A stretch of DNA of 64,000 nt from Nymphaea colorata (taxonomy: Eukaryota; Streptophyta; Magnoliopsida; Nymphaeales; Nymphaeaceae), in the NCBI RefSeq assembly GCF_008831285.2, contig NC_045146.1, positions 8,630,972 to 8,694,971 on the forward strand, in the 5' to 3' direction. Position numbers and translations under genes: made by a program. This document shows positions 1 to 13,150 of this stretch, one piece after another. The notes below the pieces were generated by a model. The model ran no database searches. It was given only the letters and a program-made list of their open reading frames with translations, and had not been told where the DNA came from. The stretch's first letter is position 1, and the number at the start of each line of letters is the position of its first letter.

Positions 1-219
1 GGTTGAGCGATGGAATGACATTGATAACCCTTAAAACGTGAAAGTGGAACACTCTTTAGTTGATCACTGCAATGGATGTTCAGAGGAATCAAGGTTAGTG
101 GTGATAGTGTCAATGGTATTGGGTTGGTGGTGATCCGAAGATGGAAATGATGGCTGTGGTGAGGGTGTCAGTGTAGATGATGGAGGTTGATTAGGTTGTT
201 GTGTGCTAGGTGCATGAGT

Positions 220-822
220 TTAGTATTCATACTCAAGTGATTCTTGAGATGAGAGAGATATAACAACGCCACTATCTTGGTCTTTGTGGTTTTGAAAAGG
301 AAATATATTTTCTATAAACTTAACATCTCGACTAGTGAAAACTTCATGAGTGTCAAGACCATAGAATTTATAAGCAGTTTGACCAAAGGTATATCCAACA
401 AAGACACGTTTGCGTGAGCGTGAGCCAAATTTGTGAGTTTTGCCAATGTTGTAAGCATAACACAAGTAGCCAAAAATATGAATGTGATCATATTTAGGAG
501 TTCATCCATAAAGAACCTCATAAGTGGTTTTTTCTTGTAAAGGATGAGTAGGCAAACAATTGATTAAATAAGCAGCAGTTAAAACATATTCCTCCCAAAA
601 TTTTATAGGCAAGCATGCTTGAAAATGAACTGCGATGGGCAATATTTAGGTGATCTTTGTGTTTACATTCAACCACTCTATTTTGCTGGGTGTGGTGATG
701 TAAGAATGTTGACGTTTGATGCTCTTATGGTGTAAAAGATTTTCCATATTTGCCAAAAAAGATTCTTCACAAGACTTTAATGGAGGTTTGAAATTGATTT
801 TCACAAGATTAATGAACTTTTT
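220..822 (-). pseudogene. copia integrase core and C-terminal part
   Basis: The stretch reads, with frameshifts, LANMENLLHHK, then AAYLINCLPTHPL, and finally KFGSRSRKRVFVGYTFG...SRDVKFIENIFPF, the standard end of the copia integrase before the linker to reverse transcriptase. The usual second catalytic motif (SDNGxEF) is replaced by an unrelated stretch ending in ESFLANM, and the Q-N-G-V-V-E-R motif carrying the catalytic Glu is also degraded. Function is lost. Confidence 0.7.
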
Positions 823-1263
823 TTAACATAAAAAATGTTTCAAATTTGTAACGCATGAGAAAAACCTACGTGAAATGTGAAAAATCATCCACAATAGTGA
901 AAAAATAATGAACGCCAGATAGTGAAGGTGTTTGATAACCTCCCCAAATATCACAATGGTAAATGGTAAATGGTAAATGAGTTTGATAACCTCCCCAGAT
1001 AGTGAAGGTGTTTGATTTCCTAGTAGATATTGAACTACTAGGAAATGGTAAATGAGTTTGTTTGGCAAGATAACATAAGGAGCAGTGCTCATTAAATGAG
1101 AAGAATCGATAAAACTAAATAATGACTTCAGGCGAGCAAATGAAGGGTGACCGAGTCCAACATGCCATAGATTGGATTGGTTCGGTGAGGCTACGACAGT
1201 GCATGGTTCTTCATCCTCAAGGATATACAAGTCATCCATTCTACCCTTCTCAATCGTCCTCAT
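823..1263 (-). pseudogene. copia GAG-pre-integrase domain and start of integrase
   Basis: The peptide has LWHVGLGHPSFARLK, the hallmark of the GAG-pre-integrase domain with its His pair. It then frameshifts into AKQTHLPFP, the end of the integrase zinc finger. Past the local duplication the next recognisable words are TIVDDFSHFT, the region of the first catalytic Asp. The duplicated block inserts an extra copy of this part, which by itself destroys the reading frame. Confidence 0.7.
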
Positions 1264-1275
1264 CGAGCGTCAGTC

Positions 1276-1647
1276 CTAAATGATATAATAATGAGTATTA
1301 AAGATAACACGACAATTGTTTTCAGCAACCAACTTGGACACAGATATAGGGTTAAAAGAAAAAGTGAGAACACATGAGACATTATGTAACATAATAGAAG
1401 AATTTAAATAAAACTGACCAACATGAGTAACTGGAGTGGTCGAACCATTAGGGAGCTTAACAGGAATAGATTGAGCTAAAGAAGGGGAAACAAGGTTTGA
1501 CAAGCAATTGGCAATATGATGTGTAGCTCCTATATCAATTATCCATACTTGAGAGAAGGCCAAACAAACAATAGGTGAGTCTAATATACCTGCGAGGTTG
1601 ATTTTGGGTGTTTTGGAATTTATGAATTCCATAAACTGACGGTACAA
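1276..1647 (-). pseudogene. copia aspartic protease fragment
   Basis: The minus-strand peptide contains WIIDIGATHHIAN, then VKLPNGS and HNVSCVLTF, the usual order in copia proteases. The catalytic triplet is normally D(S/T)GA; here it reads D-I-G-A, so the residue after the catalytic Asp is replaced. The normal enzyme cleaves the Gag-Pol polyprotein in the particle. This copy is probably inactive. Confidence 0.75.
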
Positions 1648-1815
1648 TTCTGGTGTGAATGAAGTTGGCGGCTCTTGAGGCTTTGTAGATGGAGAGATCG
1701 GTAATGCGTCATTGGTAGAATGAAGATTTGCTTGAGACTGCTGTCGTTGGCCACTAGAAGTTCTCTTCTTGGAAAAACCGTGAAGATGGTAGCAGCGGGC
1801 TTTGATGTGCCCAAG

Positions 1816-2476
1816 TCATCCACAATGTTCACATTGAGGTCTGGTTCGACCCTTGAGCCTGCTGTTGTCATAATTTTGTTTCTTTATAGCAGCCGCAAAA
1901 ATGCTGTCAAATTGAAGGGGAACATAAAGTTCATGTTGGCATTCCTCTTGAACCAACAGGGTGTAAGCCTTGGATGTGTTGGGAATGGGATCCTTGAGCA
2001 AGATCTTGCTACGGATTGCTTCATAGCTTTCATTGAGCCCCATTAAAAACTGAATCTGTCTGTCATGTTCTTGAATATCATGTGCTTTCCTCATATGTCC
2101 ACATTCACAAGTGGGAAGAGTGACTAGCGAATCATACGCATCCCCAAAGGCCTTTGATTTGAGAATAATACGTGCTAATTGAAGACTGTCCCTACTTGCA
2201 GTTAATAATTTGTTGTTGAATCTGATATAGATGTGGAACATTTGATTGAAAAAATCTAGCCTTTAATTATTTCCAAACATCCACAGTGTTTTTGACATAA
2301 ACTACTGTTGAAGTCAATGACTTGTGAAGGGAATTAAGCAACCGAGAAAGTACCATGTTGTTGAATCTTTCCCAAGAAACGATGAGGGAATGGCGAGCTG
2401 TGGGTTTCGGTATAAAACCATCAACAAAACCTATCTTATTTTTAGCTAAAAGAGCCATGGTCATGGCTCTTTCCAT
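1816..2476 (-). pseudogene. copia gag polyprotein fragment (UBN2-type) with broken zinc knuckle
   Basis: Two open pieces, 2267-2476 and 1816-2241, together resemble copia Gag. The first has the N-terminal motif AKNKIGFVDGFIPKP followed by a Trp/Met/Leu-rich stretch; the second has the middle domain and IRSKILLKDPIPN. Gag would form the virus-like particle. The expected zinc knuckle CX2CX4HX4C is visible as CEHCG, then a stop codon, then LGHIKARC: an Arg codon CGA seems to have become TGA at about 1816. A frameshift near 2250 separates the two pieces. The reading is solid; no intact product is expected. Confidence 0.75.
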
Positions 2477-2633
2477 GTTTCATAATTATCTTCAATGAGT
2501 TGTTGAGATACAAGACACGTACCATGGTTATCCGAATGATGAAGAAAATATGGACTATCCTCTTGAGTTGATGAATGATGCCCCTGTCGCTCCATGAAGT
2601 TCTGCCATGGCGGATCTCTTTTCAGCATTCCTT

Positions 2634-2650
2634 TGGCTCTGATACTATGA
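2634..2650 (-). other. primer binding site for tRNA-iMet
   Basis: On the minus strand the bases just inside the LTR read TAGTATCAGAGCC. This differs by one base from the usual plant copia primer binding site TGGTATCAGAGC, complementary to the 3' end of initiator methionine tRNA. Its place between the LTR and gag fixes the element's orientation. Confidence 0.7.
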
Positions 2651-2655
2651 TAAAA

Positions 2656-2905
2656 TGTAACAAAAAGAACAGGGACAACGAGAGGAATGGGAAAGGAAAG
2701 AGTATTATATTGTATTTTCTATGAATGATTTACAAAGTAATATAGAGAGTCGATGGATAAGAACCAACAACATATCCCTGATCTTTTGCTAGTACAACAT
2801 CATACCAGAAATAAACTCATCGTTCCTAATTTTGTGTGATCTCCTAATCTGTAACGTCCAACACTTCATCGTTCCTAATTTGGTGTGATCTCCTGATTTG
2901 TTACA
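2656..2905 (-). repeat. 5' LTR of the copia element
   Basis: The segment begins TGTAAC and ends GTTACA on the plus strand, an inverted TG...CA pair, and directly abuts the primer binding site. It is about 250 bp. It contains a near-duplicate of about 34 bp (2819-2852 and 2868-2901) built on catcgttcctaattt. No second LTR is in the window, so age and target-site duplication cannot be judged. Confidence 0.7.
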
Positions 2906-5900
2906 GATTGTAACATCCAACCAAGGAATGACCGGTTTTTAAAGGTGTAAGGACTAATTTCGTTCTTCCACCCAATAATTTTCCCCTCTTTCCTTGGGGA
3001 AGTCTTCGTAAGTTTCTAATAAAAAAAATTTATGCATAAAAAATTGCATAATACTTGTGAATAGTATCTTGGCATTGGTCATCAAGTTGAGCTTGACTCC
3101 ATCGGACCACAAGAAAAGGAGAGATCCTCCCTTTAAAAGGCTCGTAATCATTGTCAAGTGATGGAATACCACCTACCAAACCTGCGAGCCTTATTCTACC
3201 AACTTAAGTACATTGTTCACAAGCTGACAGTCAAGTTATCCAAAACATTTTAAAAATATTTCACCATTCACAATTGACATGTGTATATGTATATAAGTGA
3301 AAAGAGAGAGAAATAGAGAGGGAGAGAGATGAAAAGGGTATCAAATTAGCTCTTCTACTAGTTATCCGTATGACATCAGTCAATCAAACTTTGAAGACAC
3401 ACTTTGAAGTGCCTTGCAATGTCAGCAAAGATCTGTCCAAAGTAAATTTTATAGTAAATGGTCCATCGGAGTCCTATTCTAACAAGAATTCAAAAGATAA
3501 AAGGTGCACAAACATAATACCAAAGACAATGATGTGAAGATCAATTTAAATGGCTAATATCCAATTATGATTAAGACACCATAAGGTTGGTTTCTTTTCT
3601 TAATTCATCGACATTCACTTTCTTTGGTGTATAATTAATCAATTTTATCAATTCGGGAGCATTTTATGGCCAAAAAATTCAGGAATTATTTATCCATGAA
3701 TAATTCCAGGGAATAGGTTGGAAGAGTAAAATTTCAGCCCTATTGTTAGCAAATGATTGATGGATAAAAGTAATTCTTGAAAAGCCTTACCATTGCAGTT
3801 TATAGCGAGAAAAAGTTTAGAAACCAATAAACTTATCATTAGGATTATTTCTTCAGCGTCAGAAACAACAGCATCAGCTCATATAGAGGCCCATTATAAA
3901 GAGAAGGTATACTTAGGAAACTTATGATCCCAATGCCAAAGTAAAAATGAAAGATTTTCCTATTGCCAAAGTACATTATTTACCTAATTGTGGATTATCA
4001 CCTGTCCTTCTCATGGCTAGACTTGTCTTCGTAAAATTCAAGTTTTCTTGCAACAAGAATAAACGTTGTAAGATATAGCACAATGAGAAGTCAAATCCAG
4101 CCAAACTAGCTATATATACATTAATGACCCAATTCCACATAATTTCAATTAATCCTAAAAAATTACTTGTTATATTATACATTGTCATGTAAATATCACC
4201 TAATTGTAAGTGGTCTTTTCTTTCAATAACTGTGATATTTTTGGCTCCCATTGGTTCCTCTGCAAAAGAATAGCTATTGTGAGAACAAAGTCATAATGTA
4301 AAGAGATATATAGCTTTATGGCAAAACGAGTGTTAATTGTAGCATGTTAGTTTTGTATTTTATGTGTTATTTTAGCAAGTTAGGATCAGTCAAAATCAAC
4401 TTGTAAAACAACAAAAGAAGATGCCATATCATAGTCAATTGTCAAAATCATTACAAAATGATATGTAGTAATTCGAATTAGAGACAAAGTCTTTAATCTA
4501 ATACAAGATAATTTAAAGACAAAATAAATGTAATCTATATAAGAAGAAATGTAAATCCTTAATATGGATTTGATGGCTTCACCAGGCTCTTCTATTGGAA
4601 GTGGAATAGCAGTGCATAATTCGTTGGAATCTGCTGTTGACTATTCTAGTTACCTCAAAGGATGTCGCAGGTGGGAGCAAAAGATTCAGGAAGAAATTCT
4701 AGGAGAGGAGGGGAGAGGGGAGAGAAAATGGTTGGGGAACACAATATGCGGGGGAGGGCTTTGCCGGTCTTTTATATGAAAGGTCATGTATATCGGCAAA
4801 CTAAGTCACCAGTATAAGTTCATTCTATACCGCACCTGATATCTGTACCAGCGATTCCACTTATGTTTTACCGACAAAGAAAGCCACCGATGTAAATTAT
4901 CAACCATAGTGGTGATTTTTGTCACTGAAGTCAACTAAATCTGGAAAGGTTTAATATACAAGTGAATCTAATCAGATCAGATTCATTGAACGACAGTTCA
5001 TTGTCATAGTGAGAAATTTTAGCTCGAAGTGTCAAGCAAATATAGCTATGTGCACCAAATTATAGATCTGATCTGATCTCGTTATATATTTGTTATCAAT
5101 TCCGCAAGAACTTATACTAAAATATCAGTTTGGTGTTAGCACTTGTAAACACCCCAAAATTTTCCATTTAGTCAACTATTCTAGGTTTTGCAATGAATTT
5201 CACAAAATTGATTGTGATAAACTTTACTTTCAAAGTAAACTTTTTAACCCCAAACCCAATTTAGATTTAGTTTGTGAACTTAATTCATGGCACAAATCTC
5301 AATGCTGGTGTACGAGTCCACATCCAAAGTCAATATGCAATACTAAACCCAAATTTAATTACAATTGTCATTTGGAATGCGAATTTAGGTTTTAAAATCA
5401 AAACTAGACTTAAAACAAAGTTTTGCCACTTAATTAAGCTGCAAAGCACCAAGTGGGACCCACATGTGGGCCCTAGCTAGTCTGTATGGCCGACCTAGGG
5501 TACGGTGCAGCCCCCTTTTGATTAAAATCAATTTAAAAATGCTCCTTTTATTCTAAAATATTGAAATAATCTAAATCCAAAAAAATGAAAAATTTAAGAA
5601 AGAAAAGGGGTAAGATTAAAATAATAAAAAATATATATCATTAGTAAAGGAGGAGACAAATTTTAAGATGCCAACATGCATTGACCCTTTTTTACATCTC
5701 ATAATGACCTTGTCTCAAACCCACTTAATGTTAAGTGGGTTTCGACGTGTACTGACCCAAATGGCATGGCCCCACGGCCCCTGTAAAATAGGTCAGATCT
5801 GAAGCTCTTCATCAACATGTGACATAATTAACCCTTGACTGAATCTAACGCTTTGACCAGCCACAGTCAAAGCTCATATCTACTTTCTTATTTCAGGTTA

Positions 5901-8284
5901 AACTTAGTTAAAACATTATTAAAATTTTCTAAGTATCAAGTTCTATCAAATTCATCAAGCTCCATCAAGATGAAAGCTAAATAAGATGTTGGCAATGGTA
6001 TAACTGCCCAAACAATTCAACTTTGGACAAAATGATCCTTTTCAATCCAATTTAATTGATAAAACCTTAATTTAGGGTTTAATATGAATCAATTATATAG
6101 TTGAACTCATAGATTGTATGGGTCAAGTATATAATTGAATCTCAACCTAGATTCAAAATAGGGTTTTGACCAAGTCAACCCCTTTCTCAATCAAAATTTT
6201 AGACAAAAAGGTTTTTTCCAATTTAATTTAATACAAGGGATTTAAAATCCTCATAATTTAAATTTGATTGTTGAACTTATAGAAAGCAAATCTATAATTT
6301 AATATGACTTTAAGACTGAATCACTGGGTCAAAGTCCAGCAAGCTCAAGTCAAACAAAAACACATTCAAGAAAGAGTGTGTTTGAAATCAACAAAGTTGA
6401 AAGTTATCCTTTCAAAAACCATTCATATTGTTTTTTTTAAATAAATTTCAAGCTAAAACGAGGTAAAAAACCTAGGTTCTAGAGTTTGATTGAATTTGAT
6501 TGGCTTTGTCAAAGTCTCAATGGATTTGACCAAGCAAAGGTACACCTAGCCCATGCATGTGGGTTAGGTGAACCTTGGTGAACTCAGCCAACTTTTTCTA
6601 AAATAGATTAAGTAATTAATCTTTCCCCCAATCATAAATCCTAGATCTTTAGCTTTGGCCAATAGGAGACAAGAAGAGCTCTTTATCAGTGGTCAAACTT
6701 TACTATAAAATGATGTGGTGGCCACATCACCCATAAAAAATACAAAATATATAGGTGGACCTTTCGGCATAAGCAAACCATAATTGGTTGGTCCATGCCA
6801 CATTATCTAGCTGGACCGCCATCTGAAATGGATGTGCCCGAAGGGGGGATAAATTTCTTTTGGGTGTTTAATCTTCTGTTTAAGCTCCAAAAGGGACTAA
6901 TTAAGTCCTGCCACATCAGTTAGGAAAGAGAGAGCTCAAGAGGACGGCACAACCCACTCTCTCTCTTGTTCAAAATAATTAATTTTAAAGATAATCTCTA
7001 TTACATGCAGCTAATAAAACAAAGTTCTTTTGAACTTCATAGGTTTTATGGTTTGAGTAGATGCCTTCAACCAATGCAAGCTACTCCTCATCCAACTCAG
7101 CCCAACCCTTGTTTGACACATAAGCATGGGATAGCTAATTTTTCTAACTCCCTAGAGTTCGCTCTCTCACTCAAGCACTCCTAGATCCCACACAGCATTC
7201 TCTCTCTCTCTTGTTTTGTTTGTTCAATACTGCAGTCAAGTCAAGAAAAAGAAGAAGAAGAACAAGAACAAGAAAAAGAAGTCGGCCCCGAAGCAAGAAG
7301 CTTCTCTCCTTCCTCTCTCATCGGTCTTGCAAAGCTCCAGCCCTCCTCGTGGGCTCTCATTTATTTGGTTTTAGGAAATAGTTTTAGCTTCACTCCAGCA
7401 ACCAGCCACCTTAGAAGATTCTCTCCTATTATTGGTTCTGCTAAGCTCAAACCTTCTCCTTAGGTTCTTGTTTAGGATTTTCAATTTTAGGAAGAGATAT
7501 GAAGCTCACTCACTTCCAAAGTTGCCTAACAAGGTGGGGGCTTTCTCTTCCTTTATCTTGATTCCATGCTCCAATTTTGTTTATTTCATAGATAAATGAA
7601 GAGCCATCATGGGAGGGATTTTATTTTCTTCGATTTTCAGCAAAGAAAAATATCCACATAAGGAGCCAACATCAATTTATACATATTAATATGCATTGTA
7701 TGCATGCATCTCTCAGTTTTCAAATAAATGCCTATCTAAAACTATTTTTTTAGAAGCCAAAATGTATTTCAGCCAGCCAACCTCTAATTCAAACCATAAG
7801 TGAAGCCCATGGTAAGTTAACACCCAAATAGGAGAGAGAAATATGAAATATGGCTCATTGCTTGCTTATTCTACTCTCTTCTCTCTTGTTATTTACTTTC
7901 CTTTTCATATCCGTCATGTATGGACATGAGAAAAGAGAGAGTGAATATTTACCTTCTATGCTTCAATGTCACACATTTACATTCATCCCCTTTCTTAATA
8001 GCATATTAGGGACAGATTATCTATTACATTAGATGAGATCCACCATTAGATGAGATCCACCCTTACATGGTCATAAGAATGCATATTTGCTTGAAAAAAA
8101 TCTATTTATTTCTTTTTCCATTGAATTAAATTTTCATGTCTTTCTGCAATTCCTTTGGAGTAAGGTGGTCAAGGAGGTTAGAAGCTAAGTTTTCAACCAA
8201 CTTGACATCAAAAGTACTTGCTTCTGAACTATTCTTGTTCACAACCTATGTTGCCTTAACTCAACTACTTTGTTTCAAGATAAA
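2906..8284. other. AT-rich non-coding stretch without a supportable gene
   Basis: I see no protein family, splice structure or RNA gene here. Open frames are short and compositionally biased. At about 4750-4930 there are short inverted pieces (ccagtataag, ccaccgatgtaaatt, gtggtgattttt) of the kind seen in subterminal regions of DNA transposons, but no terminus could be fixed. At 7238-7282 there is an AAG/AAC-rich purine tract after a CT-rich run at 7200-7212. Confidence 0.6.
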
Positions 8285-8424
<140 letters not shown>

Positions 8425-8878
8425 AATAGATACTTTCCTTTAAGGTTAGGTTAAAGGCCATGTCCTTAAACTAATTTGAAGGAGCTAGATTCCAACAATA
8501 AATGTTGCTTGCTTAAGGCAACAAGGTTAACCAAATCAAAATTTTAAACTAGACCAATAGAAAGCAGATCCTTTAAATATGATATTTAAAGTTTTTTTAA
8601 AGGATAGGTTGATACAAAGTATACATTAAGTTGATTATCTTTCAAGTTTTAATAGTGTTTTTATCATAAGCAAAAATGAATGGCTCTCATAGCATCAACA
8701 TTTTGATAATAGAAAATCAACATTTTTCATAAAAACAACTTGATTCAAAGCATGTTTTTAATCAAACAAGATTTCATAAATATACTAGGATGTTGATATT
8801 TTATAAAAAATTAAAGGATTTGGTTTTTATCCATGACCAAAGTGTTTTTTTTTTTACTAATTTCTATCTATCTCTGTT

Positions 8879-8986
8879 TCCTCTCTCTCTCTCTTTCCCT
8901 TTCTCTTTCTCTATCTCGCTCTCCCTCCCTCTCTCTTTCTCTCTTTCTCTCTCCCCCTCTCTCTCTCTCTATGTGTGTGTGTGTAC
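8879..8986. repeat. (CT)n and (GT)n microsatellite
   Basis: A CT-dominated tract of about 90 bases with interruptions is followed by a pure GT run (8972-8985). The Ser/Leu-rich reading frame across it is a by-product of the simple sequence. Confidence 0.9.
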
Positions 8987-11626
8987 TTAATCTTAAAACC
9001 TAAATCTTAATATGCTAAATGGAATTTAAAACATCAAAACTTCAGTTCAAAATTATTTACCTTCAGGTCAAAAGAAGCTAAAAATTCATCGTTCTTTATG
9101 TAACTAAGTCAAATGCTTAGTTTTGCCAAAATTGGCATTATAGAGAGGGACTTCTAAGGTTGTTTACTTCATGTTTTCACAACAGACATAAATTTGCATT
9201 TTTAACTCTGTAAATGGTATGGTACCTCAAAATCCCACAAAAGTTCAGTCAAAAGGCTGTAATTAAATTCTCAAAGTTGGGAATAATAATCTTGTTGAAT
9301 TTACCCAACATACTAAATTTTGCATATATAGTTTTGAGATTTTAAGCCAATTTTGGGATAAAAATTTCTCCTAAAATCTGATGTGAAGTTCAATGTATAT
9401 CTCTAATGTGGAAATAGATAAATATGTCATATACATACATAATGTGAAATATATATATATATATATATATGTACATATCCCACTAGTTTGAAAATTTAAT
9501 TTATCAACTTTAAGTAAAATTTTAAAGATTTCTACATTATACTTTAAGAGGAGACTTCCAAAGTATATGTCACTCAATTTTTTACTATTAAAACTAGTAA
9601 ATGGTTTACTTTTATAGTCATTGGACATATAAAAATGGATATTTGATATGATCTTGCCTAAAAGGGGAATTCCCCTTTCAAAATTAGGATTTCTTTGTAA
9701 ATTTAAGACTTTGCTTCCATTTTCAAGAGTTGTATCTATTTCAAGCTTATAGACTGTACTTTAATAATTATGCTTGAACTAATATTAAGTAATAACCTAG
9801 AGATCGTCCAACATATCCAATTTTACATCAAAATTGTTCTTCATTTCATGGATGCATGAATGATGGAATGAATATTAAGATTATTAAGACATGTATGTAT
9901 GGAAAACAAGTGAGAGCAAAGAATGTATAAATGCATGTTGTTTATTTTCCTAACTCATGCATGCATTCATTGATTCAATCACACATCTGCGCTATCTTTA
10001 AAAAATAAGGAAACCAATTCCAAGTTGCAAAATGTGACCAAACCATATTGCAAAAAAGAATTTGGAGCATAACTTATTTTTGAAAAGAAAACGTAGAATC
10101 ATCTCAATTTCGTCAACAATGCATTTGAAACTCGAGTGCAGCATCTTCCAAAAACAAAATCTAAGTTTTGTTTAATAACTTGGGAAGTCCACAATTTTCT
10201 CTAAAAAAAACTTGGTATAATTTCAACTCAAACCTCAAACGACTACATTAAAATTTAAAGAACTTAAGTCCCAAATGCCTTCGTAAACAACTGCCCAAGA
10301 ATTAAACATTTCATTTTAAATTTGCTTCTCCAAAACTGAGATTCTAAGCATCTATGATTCCTTTTCAAATCAATATTCTAAAGAGTTCATCTAAATTTTT
10401 GATCTCAATGAGTTTGATTCCTATCTTAAAAGATTAAGTAAATTACCCAATTTTTAAAGACTTTAAAGTCAAGACTCCTATCTTTTAAATCATTTGCAAA
10501 GAATCTCAATTTTCTCTCAAAATGCAATCAATTTTTTTTTTCAATCAATCAATTTCATCAAAAGGGATTTTCAAATTGGACCATTCAATTCAATTTTTAA
10601 GTTAACCTAGCTACTCAAATCAAGTTCATTTTTAAAACTTTTCTTAAAACCAAGTTCAATTTTTTTTTATCCAAGATTATAAGTTAACTTCAAGTTCATA
10701 TGAATGAGCTCATTTCCAACACAAGTTCCAAGTTAAACTTTTCAAATCAAATCTCCCAATTAAGATTTTGATCCTGCAAGTTAAGTCTCTAGCTCAACTT
10801 TGCAGGTCAATTTTTTTTTTAAACTTATTCTTACGGTCAAAGTTTCCAACGAGGATCCAACTTTGTAACAAAATCCGAAATTTCAAGCAAATCCCACTTA
10901 TATACCAAAAATAACTCCTAGACAAGTTCAATTGCAAAATAACTTGTCAAAACAAGTCAAATTTCCAAACAACTTGTCCAAAAACAAACTCAAAATTTTA
11001 TTCCAGACAAGTTTGAAAGGTAGCTTGTTCAAAATCAAGTTCAGAATCAAATTCCAATCCATCTTTTAAAACCCTTATGCACAAACATATATGATGCATC
11101 ACACAAATGACTTGTACAATTTTTGATAAATACTTAGTCCTTGGCCTGATTACCCTGTTACAAGTGGCAAAAACGGTCTCTCCTCATACAGATGTGAAAA
11201 TTCATTTCTCTAGGAATTTTTTGAAACTAAAATTTCAATTTTGCTGCTTCGCTTGGTTCTTCGCTTGCAAGAGGGGTGTGAACAGCTCAACATATTTTTT
11301 TATTAATGTTTATGATGCTTGTCTGCCTTCTTTTGCATATGAAAAGAAAATTATTATTGGTTACAATTATGCATGATAGAGAAGATCTTGTTAGCAATTC
11401 TTTCTCTCACATGATGTAGACAACAATTTTGTAATTATTGTTTGATGGTGATGCACTTCTTGCTTGATGGTGATGCACTTTATTGTATTTTGTATTGTTT
11501 TGTTTATATATAAATATCCAAATATAGAACCATGTTGCAGTTCCAAAGGTTTAAATGCGGCAAGGAAGCAAAACTTCTTTGAAAGCATAATTACAAATTT
11601 TATTAGAATATAATGAGAATGAAACA
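8987..11626. other. AT-rich non-coding stretch
   Basis: No gene is recognised. A pure (AT)n run lies at 9449-9471. From about 9990 to 11060 the strand is rich in repeated words such as caagttca and caaatttcaa, giving a degenerate low-complexity texture without a clear period. A 23-bp tandem duplication (cttgatggtgatgcactt core) lies at about 11440-11481. Confidence 0.55.
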
Positions 11627-13150
11627 TTGCCTATTGTGAATCAGGATGAAGATTTTATGGATGAAGATGTGATGAAAGATGACAAGATGGATGAAGATGT
11701 GTTGGAAGAAAAAGAAGCATTAGAAAGTGAAAGAGACCAACTTTGTTTTGAACCTACAAGTTCAAAACCATTAGCTCTAAATGTTGACAACAAACATGTA
11801 CTATTTGTTGGAATAAAATTTAGGAATGAGGACATAGCATATAGTTTTACAACAAATATGTGAAGTGAGGGGTGTTTGATGCATGTATACATGACAGTAA
11901 AAGAAAAAGAGGTGTTCTATTCTAAAAGCAATTCACTTGCAAAAGATATGGTTACAAGGAAAAAGAGGTTGAGCACAACAAAAGAATATGCAAGTGTAAA
12001 ATGTGGTTGCAATGCATGGATGTCTATCAAGCTCATATAAGAGAGAAAAATTTAGCGTGTGCACACCATCATTATGCACACAACCATCATTTCGCTCATC
12101 AACAAAGATGAAAAAGGTGAACACCCCTCAAAAGAATGACTTAAATACAACGATTGAATATAGGATACGACCATCAAAGATTATAGATGTGCTTGCATAT
12201 GAAGCTAAGGACTTGGAACATATGGGATTCACCAAAGATCAGTTGTATATACATCTAAGGAAAGTAGCATATACTTATCTTCGTAAAGATTGTCTGACTC
12301 TATTAAATTATTTCAATAAATGGACTGATGAAAATCTAATTTTTTTATCATGCATTTTAAGTTGATGAGATTAAGATTCTAAAAAACTGATTTCGGGAAG
12401 AAGCAACAGCTAGTGAAGATTATTATTTATTTGGGGATGTAGTAACATTTGACACATCATATAAAAAATCACGTTGTTTGTTCCATGTGTAGGTGTAGAC
12501 TATCATGGCCAGAGCATTATTTTTTGTTGTGCATTGTTAGCAGATGGGAAAATAAAATCATTCAAATGTCTCTTTCAAGAATGCTTACATGCAATGGTGA
12601 TAAACCTCCTATGTCAAATTTGACCAATCAAGATCTTGCAATGAGAAATGCGATGAAGGAAGTTTTTCCAATTATAGTACTCGAATGTTGCAATTAGCAT
12701 ATATTTCAAAAAGTGCCAACATATATGGGTAACCAACTTATATAAACATAATTGTTACTTCAAACAACTATAAGAAACATGGTTCATGAAGTTAGAATCA
12801 ACTAAAGAATTTGAAAATAGATCGAACAAGATGATTTGCTTATATCCCAAGTTGGAAAGACTTGATAGGGTTATGAATCTACAGAAAGAAAGCGATACAT
12901 AGGTAAATTGTATTCTAGTGATGTTTTCATGGTGAAAGCCTATACAACCCAACAAAGTGAAAGTATGAACAACTACTTCAAGAATTGGGGTCAATGGACA
13001 TACAACTTTAAATGAATTTGTGATAAGCTATGATGAAAAAGAGTTGCATTTCAAAATGAACAATGAGACAATATCTACAAAAACATGACATCCTATGGAA
13101 TTGTCCAACATTGTGGTGTACAGTGGGTAACATGTCTATGCATGTTGGAA
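11627..13150 (+). pseudogene. FAR1/FRS family (MULE transposase-derived) pseudogene
   Basis: Broken frames on the plus strand spell a FAR-RED IMPAIRED RESPONSE-type protein. An acidic N-terminus rich in Asp/Glu (11641-11760) leads into the FAR1 DNA-binding domain: VGIKFRNEDIAYSF near 11810, then CGCNAWMSIKL near 12005 and a His-rich HHHYAHNHHF near 12065, the C...C...H.H zinc-binding pattern. The MULE transposase domain follows: DYYLFGDVVTFDTSY (12419-12463), GVDYHGQSI (12492-12518), a +1-type shift, then LTNQDLAMRNAMKEVFP (12623-12673) and CN-stop-HIFQK, where a TGG Trp codon appears as TAG. The end holds TTQQSESMNNYF (about 12947-12984). In the known family these are light-signalling transcription factors or Mutator-like transposases. 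At least five stops and shifts make this copy non-functional. No Mutator terminal repeats were found, so I cannot say whether it is a dead host gene or a transposon. Confidence 0.8.

Larger units (their letters stand above)
1..2905 (-). mobile_element. Ty1/copia LTR retrotransposon, decayed, 3' part beyond the left edge
   Basis: Reading the minus strand from the right there is an LTR (2656-2905), a tRNA-iMet-type primer binding site, gag, protease, GAG-pre-integrase and integrase. The IN-to-RT linker rich in Ser, Pro and His lies at about 1-215. The order gag-PR-IN ahead of RT is diagnostic of Ty1/copia. Every domain carries stops or frameshifts, so the element cannot be autonomous. RT, RNase H and the 3' LTR would lie left of base 1. 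The coding line is further disrupted by a local duplication at about 905-1045, where a block with the word gatagtgaaggtgtttgat occurs twice. Family assignment is firm; lineage within copia is not determined. Confidence 0.85.

Noticed and set aside
8790-8990. Ser/Leu/Phe-rich frame on the plus strand
   Set aside because: Produced by the CT and GT microsatellites.
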